Source: Auanema rhodensis (taxonomy: Eukaryota > Nematoda > Chromadorea > Rhabditida > Rhabditidae). Taken from it: a DNA stretch of 64,000 bases. Positions within the stretch are counted from its first letter, which is position 1; every line of letters begins with the position of its first letter. This document shows, piece by piece, positions 29,338-40,403 of this stretch. The notes below the pieces were generated by a model. It did not search any database and was not told the origin of the DNA. It saw nothing but the letters and a program-made list of their open reading frames with translations. The translations under genes were made by a program, and so were the position numbers. Location: the NCBI GenBank assembly GCA_964057225.1, contig OZ059896.1, positions 11,950,501 through 12,014,500 on the forward strand, read 5' to 3'.

Positions 29338-30465
29338 ATGAAGCTCAACCATAAGTATCGACTAATTCCTGTCGACGAGGAAACAATTAATATAGACAAG
29401 TTTGATGCAGAGCTCAAGCTTTTACGAGAAAATAGAGCTATACCCGACTATAAAAAGGCTGAACTATACGAAGACTTGATTGCTCGTCTCAAAAACTATA
29501 GAGAAAGTATAGATGCGCCCATATCAGTACAAGTGGAAAATGCTGATCCACCTCTATTGCCAGAATACAAGTTGCCAAGAAAGTATAACAATAGTAGAGA
29601 GCCATGCCGAATTTACTAACCACGTCCCCAAACAGTTGCTAAAAACATACTTTTGAGGGCGTCAGCTGCTAAAAACATACTTTTGGGGGCGTCAGCTGTC
29701 AAAATCATATTTTCGGCGTCAGCTGTGAAAAATATACTTTTCCTCCCGAGGCAGGCTCTCGAGCCTGCGCATGGATCAAAATGCATGATTTTTTTTTAAA
29801 ATCATTTTTAAAATTATTTTTTTAATGTTTTAAAAAAAAATATTTCTTTTTAAATGTTTTTGTGAAATTAATTCGTTCTAAATGTAATTTTAAAATAAAT
29901 TCTTTTTAAATATATTTTTTATAATATTTCTTTTTAAATGTATTTTAATATTTATATATCTTCTCTATTGCCAGAATACAAGTTGCCAAGAAAGTATAAC
30001 AATTTGTGGGAGAAATTTCCAGAGGTGCGCACAAACAAGAGTAATCAACTTGTGATTAATAATGAGGCTGTGCCAAACACCAATATTACGAAAATTTTAG
30101 ATTTTGTATTGGATAAAACAAAAACGGAGCCCAATGGATTTTCAGTCTTGTCAAAGTTTTTAGCTAGTAAAGGCGTATCTAGTTCTAACAAGAAACGAAC
30201 TAGAAGAGAGTCAGCAGACAATGACTCAGTTGACGTTGTAACTAGAGCTGAACCGGCTGTTACAGACTTGGACTCTACTATATTACCTAGAACGCCTCGT
30301 CATCGTAAAGCTGTTATTCGATATTCACCATCACCGGTTCGTACACTCAAAAGTAAAAGGTCAAAGACTTTTGATACTGCCGCCGAATCATATTACACAC
30401 CACGAGAAGGAGACTCACAGAATGGCCAAAGTCGTAAAAGGTTCTACATTAGATTATGGAAATGA
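29338..30465 (+). pseudogene. 236-residue Maverick gene, copy B, interrupted by a 370-bp insertion
   Basis: Matches copy A from MKLNHKYRL to the basic C-terminus. After LPRKYNN it is broken by a 370-bp insertion at 29593-29962, flanked by a 41-bp repeat of coding sequence, and then continues in frame with LWEKFPEV. Copy B has two extra residues (KS) after RTN compared with copy A. Preceded at 29199-29341 by the 3' end of the gene described at 28363. Confidence 0.75.
29593..29962 (+). mobile_element. Short non-autonomous element with internal tandem repeats
   Basis: Starts AGTAGAGAGCCATGCCGAAT, contains three to four copies of a unit of roughly 30 bp (CTAAAAACATACTTTTG..GGCGTCAGCTG), then a perfect hairpin (GCAGGCTC-TC-GAGCCTGC), and ends in AT-rich TTTTTAAATGTA repeats. 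Flanked by 41-bp direct repeats (29552-29592 and 29963-30003). Related copies are at 37259-37628 (reverse), 39291-39326 (reverse, tip only) and 39968-40090. No coding capacity. SINE-like or MITE-like; class unsettled. Confidence 0.6.
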
Positions 30466-31486
30466 TATTTTGGCTAGCATTTATTACGATATAAAACATC
30501 CAGCTTCATATACATTAGCCAAGAATTTATTATCGCAAGCACGAAAACATGGCATTTCAAACGTACAAGTTGATGATTTTTTGCAAGATTCTGAAACTTT
30601 TACACGGCATAAACCAACCAGAATGCGTATGCAGACTAGAAAAACTAGAGGATGTGGTCGATTTCTAACAGTGCAAGCAGATTTGGTTGATATGCAAAAA
30701 TATAAAAAATTAAACGAGGCTATGCTTACATGTTGACCATGATTGATGTTTATACACGCATGTTATATGTAAGGCCTTTGAAAACTAAAGGTGGTAAAGA
30801 GGTTGCTAGTGCATTTGAAAATTTATTCGAGAATTTTATACCAATTGAGTTGATTACTGATAATGGCACAGAGTTTTATAATAGTCATTGTGAGAAACTA
30901 TTCAAAAAGTTTGCCGTACTGCACGGATCTACAAGTTCACCACAAAAGGCTGCAATGGTGGAGCGAGCAAATAGAACTTTAAAAATACGCATGATAAAAT
31001 ATCTCTATTACAAGAATAATCATCGTTGATATCCTAGATGATTTGGTTGAAGGAATAAACAAACTTTATAATCGGTCAATTAAAATACGGCCCATTGATG
31101 TTAAAGCAAATATATTCATTGAAGAATATGCACCAGCTGTTAAAAGCCGCTTTAAAATTGGTGATACTGTTCGCATGAGCAAAAATAGGCGTACTTTTAA
31201 AAAAAGCTACGAGTCTGGATATACAATGGAGCTATTCACAATTGATGAGGTTGTAACCGGAAACCCAACCGTGTATTAACTTGTAGATTATAATGGTGAA
31301 CGTATAAAAGGAATATTCTACGAACCTGAACTTGTGTTGGCTATTAATAAAAGTAACAAGTACTATATAGAAAAAGTTTTCAAAAAGCGTACTCGAAGCG
31401 GTAAACGTCAAGTATTTGTAAAATGGAGTGGATATCCCAACAACTTTAATGAATGGATAGATGCAGAAATATTAAATTTGGAATAA
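30422..31486 (+). pseudogene. Maverick integrase with chromodomain, copy B
   Basis: Same protein as copy A (933-2026), with an intact chromodomain end (VFVKWSGYPNNFNEWID). Three lesions relative to copy A: a 1-nt deletion near 30713, a 4-nt deletion near 31027, and an AAA-to-TAA stop near 31278. The catalytic D, D and E are visible in the fragments. The two copies therefore died by different mutations. Confidence 0.9.
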
Positions 31487-31753
31487 TAATAAATGATTTA
31501 TTTGATATATCGCATAATTTAACAATAAAAAACCAGCAAAAGACAAAACAACAACAATTCAACCTGCAAAAAAAAATGTAGACTATTCAAATTTTCAAAT
31601 TCTTACCAGTTGATTGATCATTCGTCCTCAATTGATGAGCCATTGATGGATATTCGCAAGAGCTAGAAAAAAAATGTTACGACTGAGAATATAAAAATGC
31701 CACATAACAAAGCAAGAATAAAACGCCAATTGTACTATTTGTGCTTGTTGTAG

Positions 31754-32196
31754 TCAAAATGAAGGATCAAAGCGGATAAACATGTTCAGCTTGAGTGCTT
31801 CTGGACTTAGTTTAAAATAGAATATATTCTGCTCATAACCAAAAGTCTTTACAGTAGCCTCATCTGCATATATAACAATATAGCCCATATTGTTCAACGA
31901 TTGCTTGCACGTCATGGTGTTATAAGAGCGCATCTGAAAAATGATAAAATTGAAAATAAATAAATATGCAAGCTTACATTAATAGAGAAATTTTCGGGCT
32001 TATAGTGACAAAATTCCTTCGAAAGACCCAACGCATCATTCCTTTCTCTACACTTTATACAGAGGCTAAAACAGTGATATTCGTTTATAACCTGCAATGA
32101 TTCCCTACAAGTTTTGCAGAGACAAATTGGTCTTATTAATACACTCTTTGGTGGAGTGCTCTCTCTCAAAATCTCCATCTGCTTTATTGGTATCAT
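31754..32196 (-). pseudogene. Zinc-ribbon gene, copy lacking exon 1
   Basis: Exon 2 (31978-32196) and exon 3 (31754-31933) with a 44-nt intron. The full exon 3 matches 497-676 (ending LNMFIRFDPSF). The first exon with the destruction-box motif is replaced by the protease-tail junction. Convergent with integrase copy B. Confidence 0.7.
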
Positions 32197-32278
32197 GCAT
32201 AAAGTATTCGACTATAAATCATCTAGCATATGATCAACTCGCCATTAAAACGTCACCTGCTACATTAGGTGGTCAGTT

Positions 32279-32449
32279 ATGAATATTCCCTGTCACTGTG
32301 AATTATGTATAAGATACACGTTGGAACAATCTGTACCAACACCTCTGTACAAAAAGATTTTGAAACGTATTTCAGTGCCATTCATTAAAGGAATATCTCT
32401 GGAACTAGGCTTTTGTACAATACTAGTCATTATTCCACTCATTATATAA
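32279..32449 (+). CDS. Small Cys-rich membrane protein, second copy
   Basis: 56 residues with the same length and features as 24639-24809 (MNIPCHCELC.., ending TILVIIPLII). It lies after a protease tail (32197-32230), in a direct repeat of the 24550-25300 segment. Confidence 0.6.
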   Translation: MNIPCHCELCIRYTLEQSVPTPLYKKILKRISVPFIKGISLELGFCTILVIIPLII

Positions 32450-32529
32450 AAGTGAGTTGACTGTGTGTGGTTGTTTTTTATTTTCCTCTAATGAACTTTT
32501 ATGTAACAAGTAATGTGTTACGTGCAAGG

Positions 32530-32735
32530 AAATGTTTTCATCAACCAAGCATTTTAGTGATCACGTATTGAAAAGACATGACGGGATTCAAACTGAAAAA
32601 AAAACTGAGGAGTTTGTACAGTCAACCCAACCAAAACGATGCCGCTGCAATAGTAGCCGAGAATATTCACAACATGAGCCGAGCATCAAACAAAACAGCG
32701 CTGAACTACCTTTTAAACCTTCGAAAATCGTAATG
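32530..32735 (+). pseudogene. Second copy of the Maverick-linked ORF remnant
   Basis: Shares KHFSDHVLKR.DGIQ with 24872-25111 and, in another frame, the C-terminal ENIHN.SRA.NKTALNYL motif. The middle is rearranged. Confidence 0.4.
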
Positions 32736-32764
32736 TGGTCTTGTATAACTGTTGAATAAATCAT

Positions 32765-33052
32765 TTATTTCACAATCTTAAAATGTAATGTAACAACTGT
32801 AGAACCATAATTAAATTGCATAGGGCGACCAAATTCATCTAAAATTTCAATACGTATTGTATCGAGTGTTTGCTTAGTGATTGGTATATAACGAATAGGA
32901 TTAAATGTTTTGGCAATCATTTTACCAAATTCAGTGGGAGGTGGTACAGGTAAACATGCAAGTAAAATAGCTTTCACATTACCAAGAATGCGCATGGTAC
33001 TTATAGGTATAAGTGATGCCGAGGTCAGCAGTTTGATCCTGCTATAGAGCAA
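32765..33052 (-). pseudogene. Penton-like C-terminal fragment, uninterrupted copy
   Basis: Encodes GNVKAILLACLPVPPPTEFG.. through FNPIRYIPITKQTLDTIRI to STVVTLHFK, matching the split C-terminus at 25035-25760 without the LTR. The N-terminal side is lost near 33050. This copy defines the LTR insertion point. Confidence 0.65.
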
Positions 33053-33264
33053 AGTTACTTACTTCAATTCAACTAATTTTTTTTCGAAAATTTATTTTGA
33101 TGAATTGTTTCTTTGCTTATGGTTTTGAAGTTTATATTAATAAGAAGTATTTATTTTAAAAAACGGCTAAAAAGAAATAAGTATAAATGAGAGAATTGAG
33201 AAAAAATATTTTTGTGATTTTAGAGTAGATATCATGATGAATTTAAAACAAAATTTTTTCATGT

Positions 33265-34317
33265 TCAAAAGGAACTGGGTTCTCCAAATTTCAGACGAAC
33301 TTTGGACATACGTCTTGGCATGCTGTCTATCACGTAAGAGCAAGTTTCTAACGAGACATTTTCCCATGCTTCGAGTATAGCCACTCTGAGGGTTCTTGTA
33401 TTTTCATACTGTTTTCCTTCAGAATAGATTGGCTTTACTAAGATTCCCCAAAGGTTTTCAATAGGGTCAAGGTCAGGAAAATTGGCTGGCCATGAGAAAA
33501 CATTGATGTTCTTTTGAGCAAACCAATTTTTTGTTGACCTGGATACATGAATAGGAGTATTATCCTGTTGAAAAGTGTAATTTTCTTCAGAATTAGAGGA
33601 TAGAAACGGAATCAAACTCAATTGTAGAACTGCTTGATAATCTTCTGAGTTCATCTTGATTGTTGTGAATTGTAGATGCAGCTTTCCTTTTTTACAAAAT
33701 ATTGCCCAAATCATAACAGAGCCTCCTCCTGCAACACGTTTTGAAAAGTAGCGTGGTTCTTTGCGTAGATCCCTCCAGTAAGCATGTGTACCGTCTGGTC
33801 CGTCTAAGTTGAACTTTTTCTCATTAGAGAATATAATCTATAACAATAAAAAAGAGCTCAATTTATTTTTCATGCGTCTTACTTTGGACCAATCACGGTC
33901 AAAATTTATATCAGCAAAAGTTAGCCACTTAATTTTGTGTGCGGGTGTCAGGAACGGTGCTTTTAACATTTTAGAACGTCTTATATTCTCAGCTTCCTCT
34001 AACAATTTTCGGATGGTCCATCGTGAAACGTTAAGATTCAGAATTCGTCCGATTTCGGTACAGCTTCGCTCACTATTAGACGCAAGACGGATTATACTGC
34101 GTCTGTCACGTTGAATAAGGGTTCGTTTCCTTCCAGATTCGCTTTTCCTACTTTCACTTGTACCACCTAACAGATATCTAGTTATCGTGGATCGAGCTCT
34201 TCCGAGTTCTTGAGTGATTTGTTCATGACTCATACCGAAACGGCGAAAAGAGTCAATTTTGGTTTTTTCCACATCTACCTTAGGGGGCATTCTGTAGTCA
34301 AAACATGAGGTTTTCAA
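33265..34317 (-). pseudogene. Tc1-like transposase with one 45-nt intron and first catalytic Asp changed
   Basis: Exon 1 (34317-33883) has two HTH segments (FRRFGMSHEQITQELGRARS, IGRILNLNVSRWTIRKLL) and a basic linker (ESGRKRT). The intron, 33882-33838, is GTAAGACG..GTTATAG. Exon 2 gives IIFSNEKKFNLDGPDG, in which the first catalytic Asp is Asn, then D in FQQDNTPIH and E in DLDPIENLWG with 34 residues between them (DD34E spacing). The frame is otherwise open. Terminal repeats were not found with confidence. Confidence 0.8.
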
Positions 34318-34329
34318 AAAAATAAAAAA

Positions 34330-34916
34330 TGAAATCTAACCTTGATTCACAGCAAAAGTTATCAAGTTATGTTTTAGAAACAATAATCATTTTTTTAAAA
34401 AAGCATCATTTAGCCAAAACATTTTTACAAGCATGTTTTACAATCGTTTTTTTTATTATTATGTGTATATTTTATGATACTATTTATGGTTATTATATAA
34501 AAAAATTTGCTTTAAAAATAACGAAATTATTATGAAATTTAACATATTTTAATGAACAAAACTTTTGCCATGTGGTTCTTGTGTGGGTCAGTACACCTGT
34601 TTTAACGATCTTATCGAATTAACCTTCGATATGTGTTCCATTATCTTTTGTATTTCATATTGTTCTTATCGAATTAACCTTCGAAATGTGCTCCATTGAT
34701 TTACCCATAAGAGGTACGGTGAACAAAATGGTTCGCCTAGAAAAACAACAAACTTTCAAAAGTTAATTTAAAAACTATAATAAACACAAACTATGAACCA
34801 TGTAAACTATAAACAATGTAAACAAATAAAATTAAGAAATAAATATGTATATAAAATGTATCTTATCGAATTAACAATGAACATATTGATTAGCTTTTAT
34901 ATATATATATATTATA
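34330..34916. other. AT-rich intergenic block with 55-bp tandem repeat
   Basis: No gene. 34606-34700 holds two copies of a 55-bp unit (TTATCGAATTAACCTTCGAT..). The unit recurs at 37647 (single), inverted at 37749-37830, and twice at 39346-39432. 34770-34916 is duplicated before the second hAT copy (37825-37956). Confidence 0.6.
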
Positions 34917-37181
34917 CTTGGGCAACGATTATCGATTTTCGACACGATAATCGATTTTGAATAAATTACGATTATCGATAATTTATTTATCCCGCAACGC
35001 TGAGAATTTCGTATTTCATTATCGTAAAATTTTTGAAGTAATTATACATTTTTTAAAATATGGTTAGAAAGTACGATAAGTATTTTACATTCCGACCCCA
35101 TACTTCTGAAGAAGAGAAAGGAACTTTTTCCTGTAAGAAATGCTCGAAGAAATACACCGACTGTGGAAGTACGACAGTGCTCAAGAATCATTTGTAGGAA
35201 TGCAGCTTGATTAAACCAGTTAATCAATCAGATGTCCGGAAGTTTTTCGATTCAACGGGAAAATTTTCTCAAGAAGAGTTGAACATCTTGTTTGCAAAGT
35301 TTATCGCCAGCTCCTACTCTTCTGCCAACTGCTTGAATAATCGCCACCTCATCTCAATAATCAAAAGTATCAATTCAAATTTTCGTGTTCCATCAAGAAA
35401 AACTGTTATGCTCCAAATTCAAAATATAGCTTCAGGTAAGCAAGTATGTTTGAATTATATTATATGATATTTTTGTTTCAGAAAGGGAAAAAAAAATATA
35501 GAAATTCTGAACGCAAGCGAAACAATCGCCATTTCATTTGATACATGGAGCTCTGAAAACTCAGGTATCTTTATTTAAATTTGAGTTATGTTTTTTATTT
35601 TCTTATAGTTGTTTCGTTACTAGCAGTCACCGCCCACGTGGTGGATTTTGAATCCGAAAAACGATGGAATTTAGTTTGGGATGTAATCGACATAACCGGG
35701 TCTCATACAGGCCAGGTTATATATGAGAAACTGATTGAATCGTTGAAATCAACGATTATGAACAAGATAGGCACTTGTGTCACCGATGGCGCAACAAACG
35801 TGAAGAAAGCATGTGAACTTTTCGGAAAGAAAAAGTGAACTTTCTCCATCAAACATGGAAAAACATTGTGTTTTAGTATCCACTGCTTCTCTCGCTTTCT
35901 CAATCTGATTGTTCAAGCTTCTATAAAAAAAAACCTCTATCCGTTCTCTTGGAAAGAATGCGTGAATTCGCAAAAAAAATGAAGAGAAGTCCCCGTTTAA
36001 AAGAAGAGGCTCAAAAACTTGCTACTTCTGGCTATTACCAAGTTGTTAGAGATTGTCATGTACGGTGGGGAAGTACTTTAAAAATGTTGACACATTTCCT
36101 CATATTAGTACGTGTAAACTGCCTCTTATTATTTTTTTAAAATATTTAGAATGACGTATATGCTCAAATCAACTTTAAAGAAGAAGGGGAACCTCTATTT
36201 AACGAAACTGAATTGCAGTTTTTAACATTCGTTGAAACAATTTTAAAGGTGTTTAATGAAGCAACGCTGATGTCGTGCCAGCAACAGCAAACTGTAGCTT
36301 TTACATATGGAACCTGCAAACTAATTGAAAAGAAACTTAACCTGTAAGCTTAGGTTTAAACTTTTTGATTAAGAACAGCTGTTACAGGTTTAATGGAACT
36401 ACTACTATTCTAATTCATTCGGCATTTATTGCTGATATGATCACCTCTTTCAACACGTATTATCAAAAAATGATAAAAGATGACGAAAATTTTTTGAAGA
36501 AAGCAGCTTTTTTTGATCCACGTTTAGCATACTTAAACATATTAAACAAAGAAGAATGGACCAGAATAGAAATACTTATTTTCTCTGAAATGAATGAAAT
36601 GGCTTCATATCAACCTTTAACTACTGTCACTCGCAAAAATGAAACTGGCTTGTTTGGAGGCATCGAGTCCTCAACACACTCTCGCACAGACTTTTTTAAA
36701 TCGCAAATCGCAGAGTATAGAGGAAGCTTATTAGCGCTTCGTTCTGAGCCTAGCATCGATATAGTTGAATGATGGTTCAAAAAAAAACACTTAGTTACTT
36801 TAATTAAGATAAGTATGAACTATAACACCGCACCATGTTCATCTGTTGATTCTGAACGTCTGTTCAGGTGATGTTTTTTTGTCAAAAAAATTACGATGGT
36901 TTTTTATAGCAAAATAGGCATCTTTATGGGAAATAAAAGAAGAGGTCGATTATTACCCAAAACCATCAAGAACTACATTTTATCAAATTTTGAAGAACCT
37001 GAAGAAGTAGAATCAAATAAAAGTGACGATGAAACTGATTATTTTGACTGTTGAAATACGTTAATAAACTCATTTTAATCACTCATTGAACAACGATAAT
37101 CGATATTATCGCGATAATTATTGATAATGAACTTTCGATAATTCCTCGATTTCGATTTTGAAATTGAGAATCGTGCCCAAG
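34917..37181 (+). mobile_element. hAT transposon, copy 1
   Basis: Ends CTTGGGCAACGATT and, inverted, CTTGGGCACGATTC. Subterminal regions are crowded with CGATTATCG-type words on both strands, likely transposase-binding repeats. I see no clean 8-bp target duplication. Confidence 0.75.
35060..37054 (+). pseudogene. hAT transposase, six exons, with two in-frame stops
   Basis: BED-type zinc finger at the start (FSCKKCSKKYTD.., with a TAG at about 35195 inside the finger), then hAT core pieces: AISFDTWSSENS, GTCVTDGATNVKKAC, CHVRWGSTLKML. The C-terminal dimerisation region (APCSSVDSERLF then KRRGRLLPKTI) follows a TGA just before a Trp (36771). I place introns at 35436-35481, 35565-35608, 36108-36149, 36346-36387 and 36868-36910, all 42-46 nt with GT..AG ends. 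An additional frame break near 35835 is likely. Confidence 0.75.
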
Positions 37182-37195
37182 TAGATGTATGTATT

Positions 37196-37258
37196 AATTT
37201 ATAAAATTTGAATATATATATATATATATATGATATATATATTCAAATTTTATAAATT
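37196..37258. repeat. AT-rich palindrome
   Basis: Arms of 26 bp (AATTTATAAAATTTGAATAT..) around a short TA-rich centre. Lies between the hAT right end and the reverse copy of the short element. Confidence 0.8.
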
Positions 37259-37628
37259 GAAACAAAAACAATATATAATAAAAAATTTATTCAAATGTAT
37301 AAATTTTAAAAATACATTTGAAAAGAAATAATTTTAGTAATATTTAAAACATATATACATATTAAAAATACATTTAAAAAGAAATAATTTTTAAAATATT
37401 TAAAAATACAATTAACAAATATCCAAATATTAAAAATTCATTTAAAAAATACATTTAAAAAAATAATTTTAAGAATGATTTAAAAAAAAAATCATGCATT
37501 TTGATCCATGCGCAGGCTCGAGAGCCTGCCTCGGGAGGAATGATTTTGGGAGCTGACGCCCTCAAAAGTATGTTTTTAGCAACTGTTTGGGAGCGTGGTT
37601 AGTAAATTCGGCATGGCTCTCTACTAGT
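37259..37628 (-). mobile_element. Short non-autonomous element, reverse copy
   Basis: Reverse-oriented relative of 29593-29962 with the GCAGGCTC hairpin and one internal repeat unit; the 5' tip is at 37628. The boundary at the AT-rich end is approximate. Confidence 0.6.
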
Positions 37629-37956
37629 GCACTTGTTTTAACGATTTTATCGAATTAACCTGTTTTTTTTTACTGTTTTTATTTTTAAAGATAAATAAAA
37701 TTTTTGCATGTAGATAATTTTGTTCACTGTACTTGTTATGGGTAATTCAATGGAACACATATCGAAAGTTAATTCGATAACAACGATATGAAATACCAAA
37801 ATTCAATGAAACACATATCGAAGGTTCACAAACTATGAACCATGTAAACTATAAACAATGTAAACAAATAAAATTAAGAAATAAATATGTATATAAAATG
37901 TATCTTATCGAATTAACGATGAACATATTGATTAGCTTTTATATATATATATTATA

Positions 37957-39290
37957 CTTGGGCAACGATTATCGATTTTCGACACGATAATCGATTTTGA
38001 ATAAATTACGATTATCGATAATTTATTTATCCCGCAACGCTGAGGTTAGAAAGTACGATAAGTATTTTACATTCCGACCCCATACTTCTGAAGAAAAGAA
38101 AGGAACTTTTTCCTGTAAGAAATGCTCGAAGAAATACACCGACTGTGGAAGTACGACAGTGCTCAAGAATCATTTGTAGGAATGCAGCTTGATTAAACCA
38201 GTTAATCAATCAGATGTCTGGAAGTTTTTCGATTCAACGGGAAAATTTTCTCAAGAAGAGTTGAACATCTTGTTTGCAAAATTTTTCGCCAGCTCCTACT
38301 CTTCTGCCAACTGCTTGAATAATCGCCACCTCATCTCAATAATCAAAAGTATCAATTCAAATTTTCGTGTTCCATCAAGAAAAACTGTTATGCTCCAAAT
38401 TCAAAAAATAGCTTCAGGTAAGCAAGTATGTTTGAATTATATTATATGATATTTTTGTTTCAGAAAGGGAAAAAAAATATAGAAATTCTGAACGCAAGCG
38501 AAACATTCGCCATTTCATTTGATACATGGAGCTCTGAAAACTCAGGTATCTTTATTTAAATTTGAGTTATGTTTTTTATTTTCTTATAGTTGTTTCGTTA
38601 CTAGCAGTCACCGCCCACGTGGTGGATTTTGAATCCGAAAAACGATGGAATTTAGTTTGGGATATAATTGACATAACCGGGTCTCATACAGGCCAGGTTA
38701 TATATGAGAAACTGATTGAATCGTTGAACTCAACAATTATGAACAAGATAGGCACTTGTGTCACCGATGGCGCAACAAACGTGAAGAAAGCATGTGAACT
38801 TCTCGGAAAGAAAAAGTGAACTTTCTTCATCAAACATGGAAAAACATTGTGTTTTAGTATCCACTGCTTCTCTCGCTTTCTCAATCTGATTGTTCAAGCT
38901 TCTATAAAAAAAAACCTCTATCCGTTCTCTTGGAAAGAATGCGTGGATTCGCAAAAAAAATGAAGAGAAGTCCCCGTTTAAAAGAAGAGGCTCAAAAACT
39001 TGCTACTTCTGGCTATTACCAAGTTGTTAGAGATTGTCATGTACGGTGGGGAAGTACTTCGAAATGTTGACACATTTCCTCATATTAGTACGTGTAAACT
39101 GCCTCTTATTATTTTTTTTAAATATTTAGAATGACGTATATGCTTAAATCAACTTTAAAGAAGAAGGGGAACCTCTATTTAACGAAACTGAATTGCAGTT
39201 TTTAACATTTTAACATTCGTTGAAACAATTTTAAAGGTATTTAATGAAGCAACGCTGATGTCGTGCCAGCAACAGCAAACTGTAGCTTTT
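37957..39290 (+). mobile_element. hAT transposon, copy 2, truncated
   Basis: Nearly identical to copy 1, including the BED-finger TAG and the first two introns, but about 60 bp containing the start codon are deleted after CAACGCTGAG. It ends at 39290 within the core and joins the tip of the short element. The upstream flank is shared with copy 1, so this is a segmental duplication rather than a fresh insertion. Confidence 0.8.
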
Positions 39291-39326
39291 GGCGTGGTTA
39301 GTATATTCGGCATGGCTTTCTACTAG
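39291..39326 (-). repeat. Tip of short non-autonomous element
   Basis: GGCGTGGTTAGTATATTCGG.. matches the first 35 or so bp of the short element in reverse. Confidence 0.6.
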
Positions 39327-39700
39327 TGCACTTGTTTTAACGATTTTATCGAATTAACCTTCGATATGTGTTCTATTAACTTTTGTATTTCATATCGTTA
39401 TTATCGAATTAACCTTCGATATGTGTTCCATTGATTGAAACAGTTTTTTGGTAGATAAGATTAGAAAAAGAAGGAGGCGGGCAGTATCAAAAATGGAAAG
39501 AAGAAGGGATCTGATTTTTGACGACGAAAGAAAACGGTTGCTGATATTGTTGTTGTGTATTTTTGAGCTAGATAAACCTTTGTTACTAAATTTGACTTCT
39601 ATATTAATAAATAGAAAGACTATGTTACATACATATCTCAAAGAAAGGCAGCTGACCATGGCAGCTGCTATTATAAAACTAATGCAGATAGTTTTTAAGA
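39327..39700. other. Repeat-derived spacer
   Basis: Contains two 55-bp repeat units (39346-39432) followed by unassigned AT-rich sequence. A 103-codon frame at 39448-39759 has a basic start (RKRRRRAVSKMERRRD) but no recognisable family, so I do not call it a gene. Confidence 0.4.
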
Positions 39701-39967
39701 CATTCTTTCAATATTCTAGATGTACTTTTTATAAGCATTGTAACATTTGTGTAAACTGAGTAGGAGTTGTATGCATATATAAGCCTGAGTCTTCAAGACT
39801 CAGATATCTCATTATCTCATCATCATCTGTTTATCTTCTCTTTCTGTTCTCTAGCTTAAATCTTTGTATAATTATGTTATAATGCAAACAATAAACCTTT
39901 ATATATTTAATCTCTTGTTTCTTATTTCACCATACAGTACACACTAATATATTAAATCATACTCATC
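39701..39967 (+). repeat. Possible solo LTR
   Basis: Has the order of an LTR promoter and terminator: CATATATAAGCC near 39773, a small hairpin (GAGTCTTCAAGACTC), a pyrimidine-rich stretch and AATAAACC near 39890. Boundaries and target duplication are not determined. Confidence 0.3.
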
Positions 39968-40090
39968 AGTAGAGAGCCATGCCGAATTTACTAATCACGC
40001 CCCCAAACAGTTGCTAAAAACATACTTTTGAGGGCGTCAGCTGCTGAAAACATACTTTTGGGTGCGTCAGCTGCCAAAGTCATGTTTTTG
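39968..40090 (+). repeat. Short non-autonomous element, partial copy
   Basis: Begins AGTAGAGAGCCATGCCGAAT with two internal units; breaks into Tc1 sequence near 40090. Confidence 0.6.
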
Positions 40091-40095
40091 TTTTC

Positions 40096-40379
40096 CTCAG
40101 GGCAGGTCCTTCGTATTTCAGCAAGACAACGACCCAAAACACAGTTTGAAGATGATAAAGGAGTGGTTCCATCAGAAAGTAATTGAAGTTATGCGATGGC
40201 CCAGTCAGTCTCCTGACTTGAATCCAATTGAGCACATGTGGGAAACGCTCAAGAGAAGAACTCATGAAAGAAGCAACAATCGACTCACTTCCCAAGCAAC
40301 AATCGACTCACTTTTGGACTCAATGCCAAGGAGATGGCAAGCTGTAATAAACGCTGAAGGGTATGCTGCTAAATATTAA
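40096..40379 (+). pseudogene. Tc1 transposase C-terminal fragment
   Basis: FVFQQDNDPKHSLKMIKEWF carries the second catalytic Asp and SPDLNPIEHMWETLKRR the Glu. It ends AEGYAAKY and TAA at 40379. The N-terminal half is missing. The satellite starts 24 bp after the stop. Confidence 0.85.
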
Positions 40380-40403
40380 AGATAACCACACCGATAGATT
40401 TTA

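Noticed and set aside
29720..29790. Helitron 3' end because of the GC-rich hairpin
   Set aside because: No CTRR terminus follows, the hairpin is internal, and a flanking duplication is present, which Helitrons do not make.
34329..34535. Hydrophobic 68-codon ORF as a membrane protein
   Set aside because: Low-complexity AT-rich sequence with no copy or neighbour supporting it.
29593..37628. A single 8-kb DNA transposon bounded by the short-element copies as terminal inverted repeats
   Set aside because: The left copy is an independent 370-bp insertion with its own 41-bp flanking duplication, and further copies occur at 39291 and 39968.
39448..39759. 103-codon basic ORF
   Set aside because: No recognisable domain, AT-rich context, and it runs into the possible LTR.
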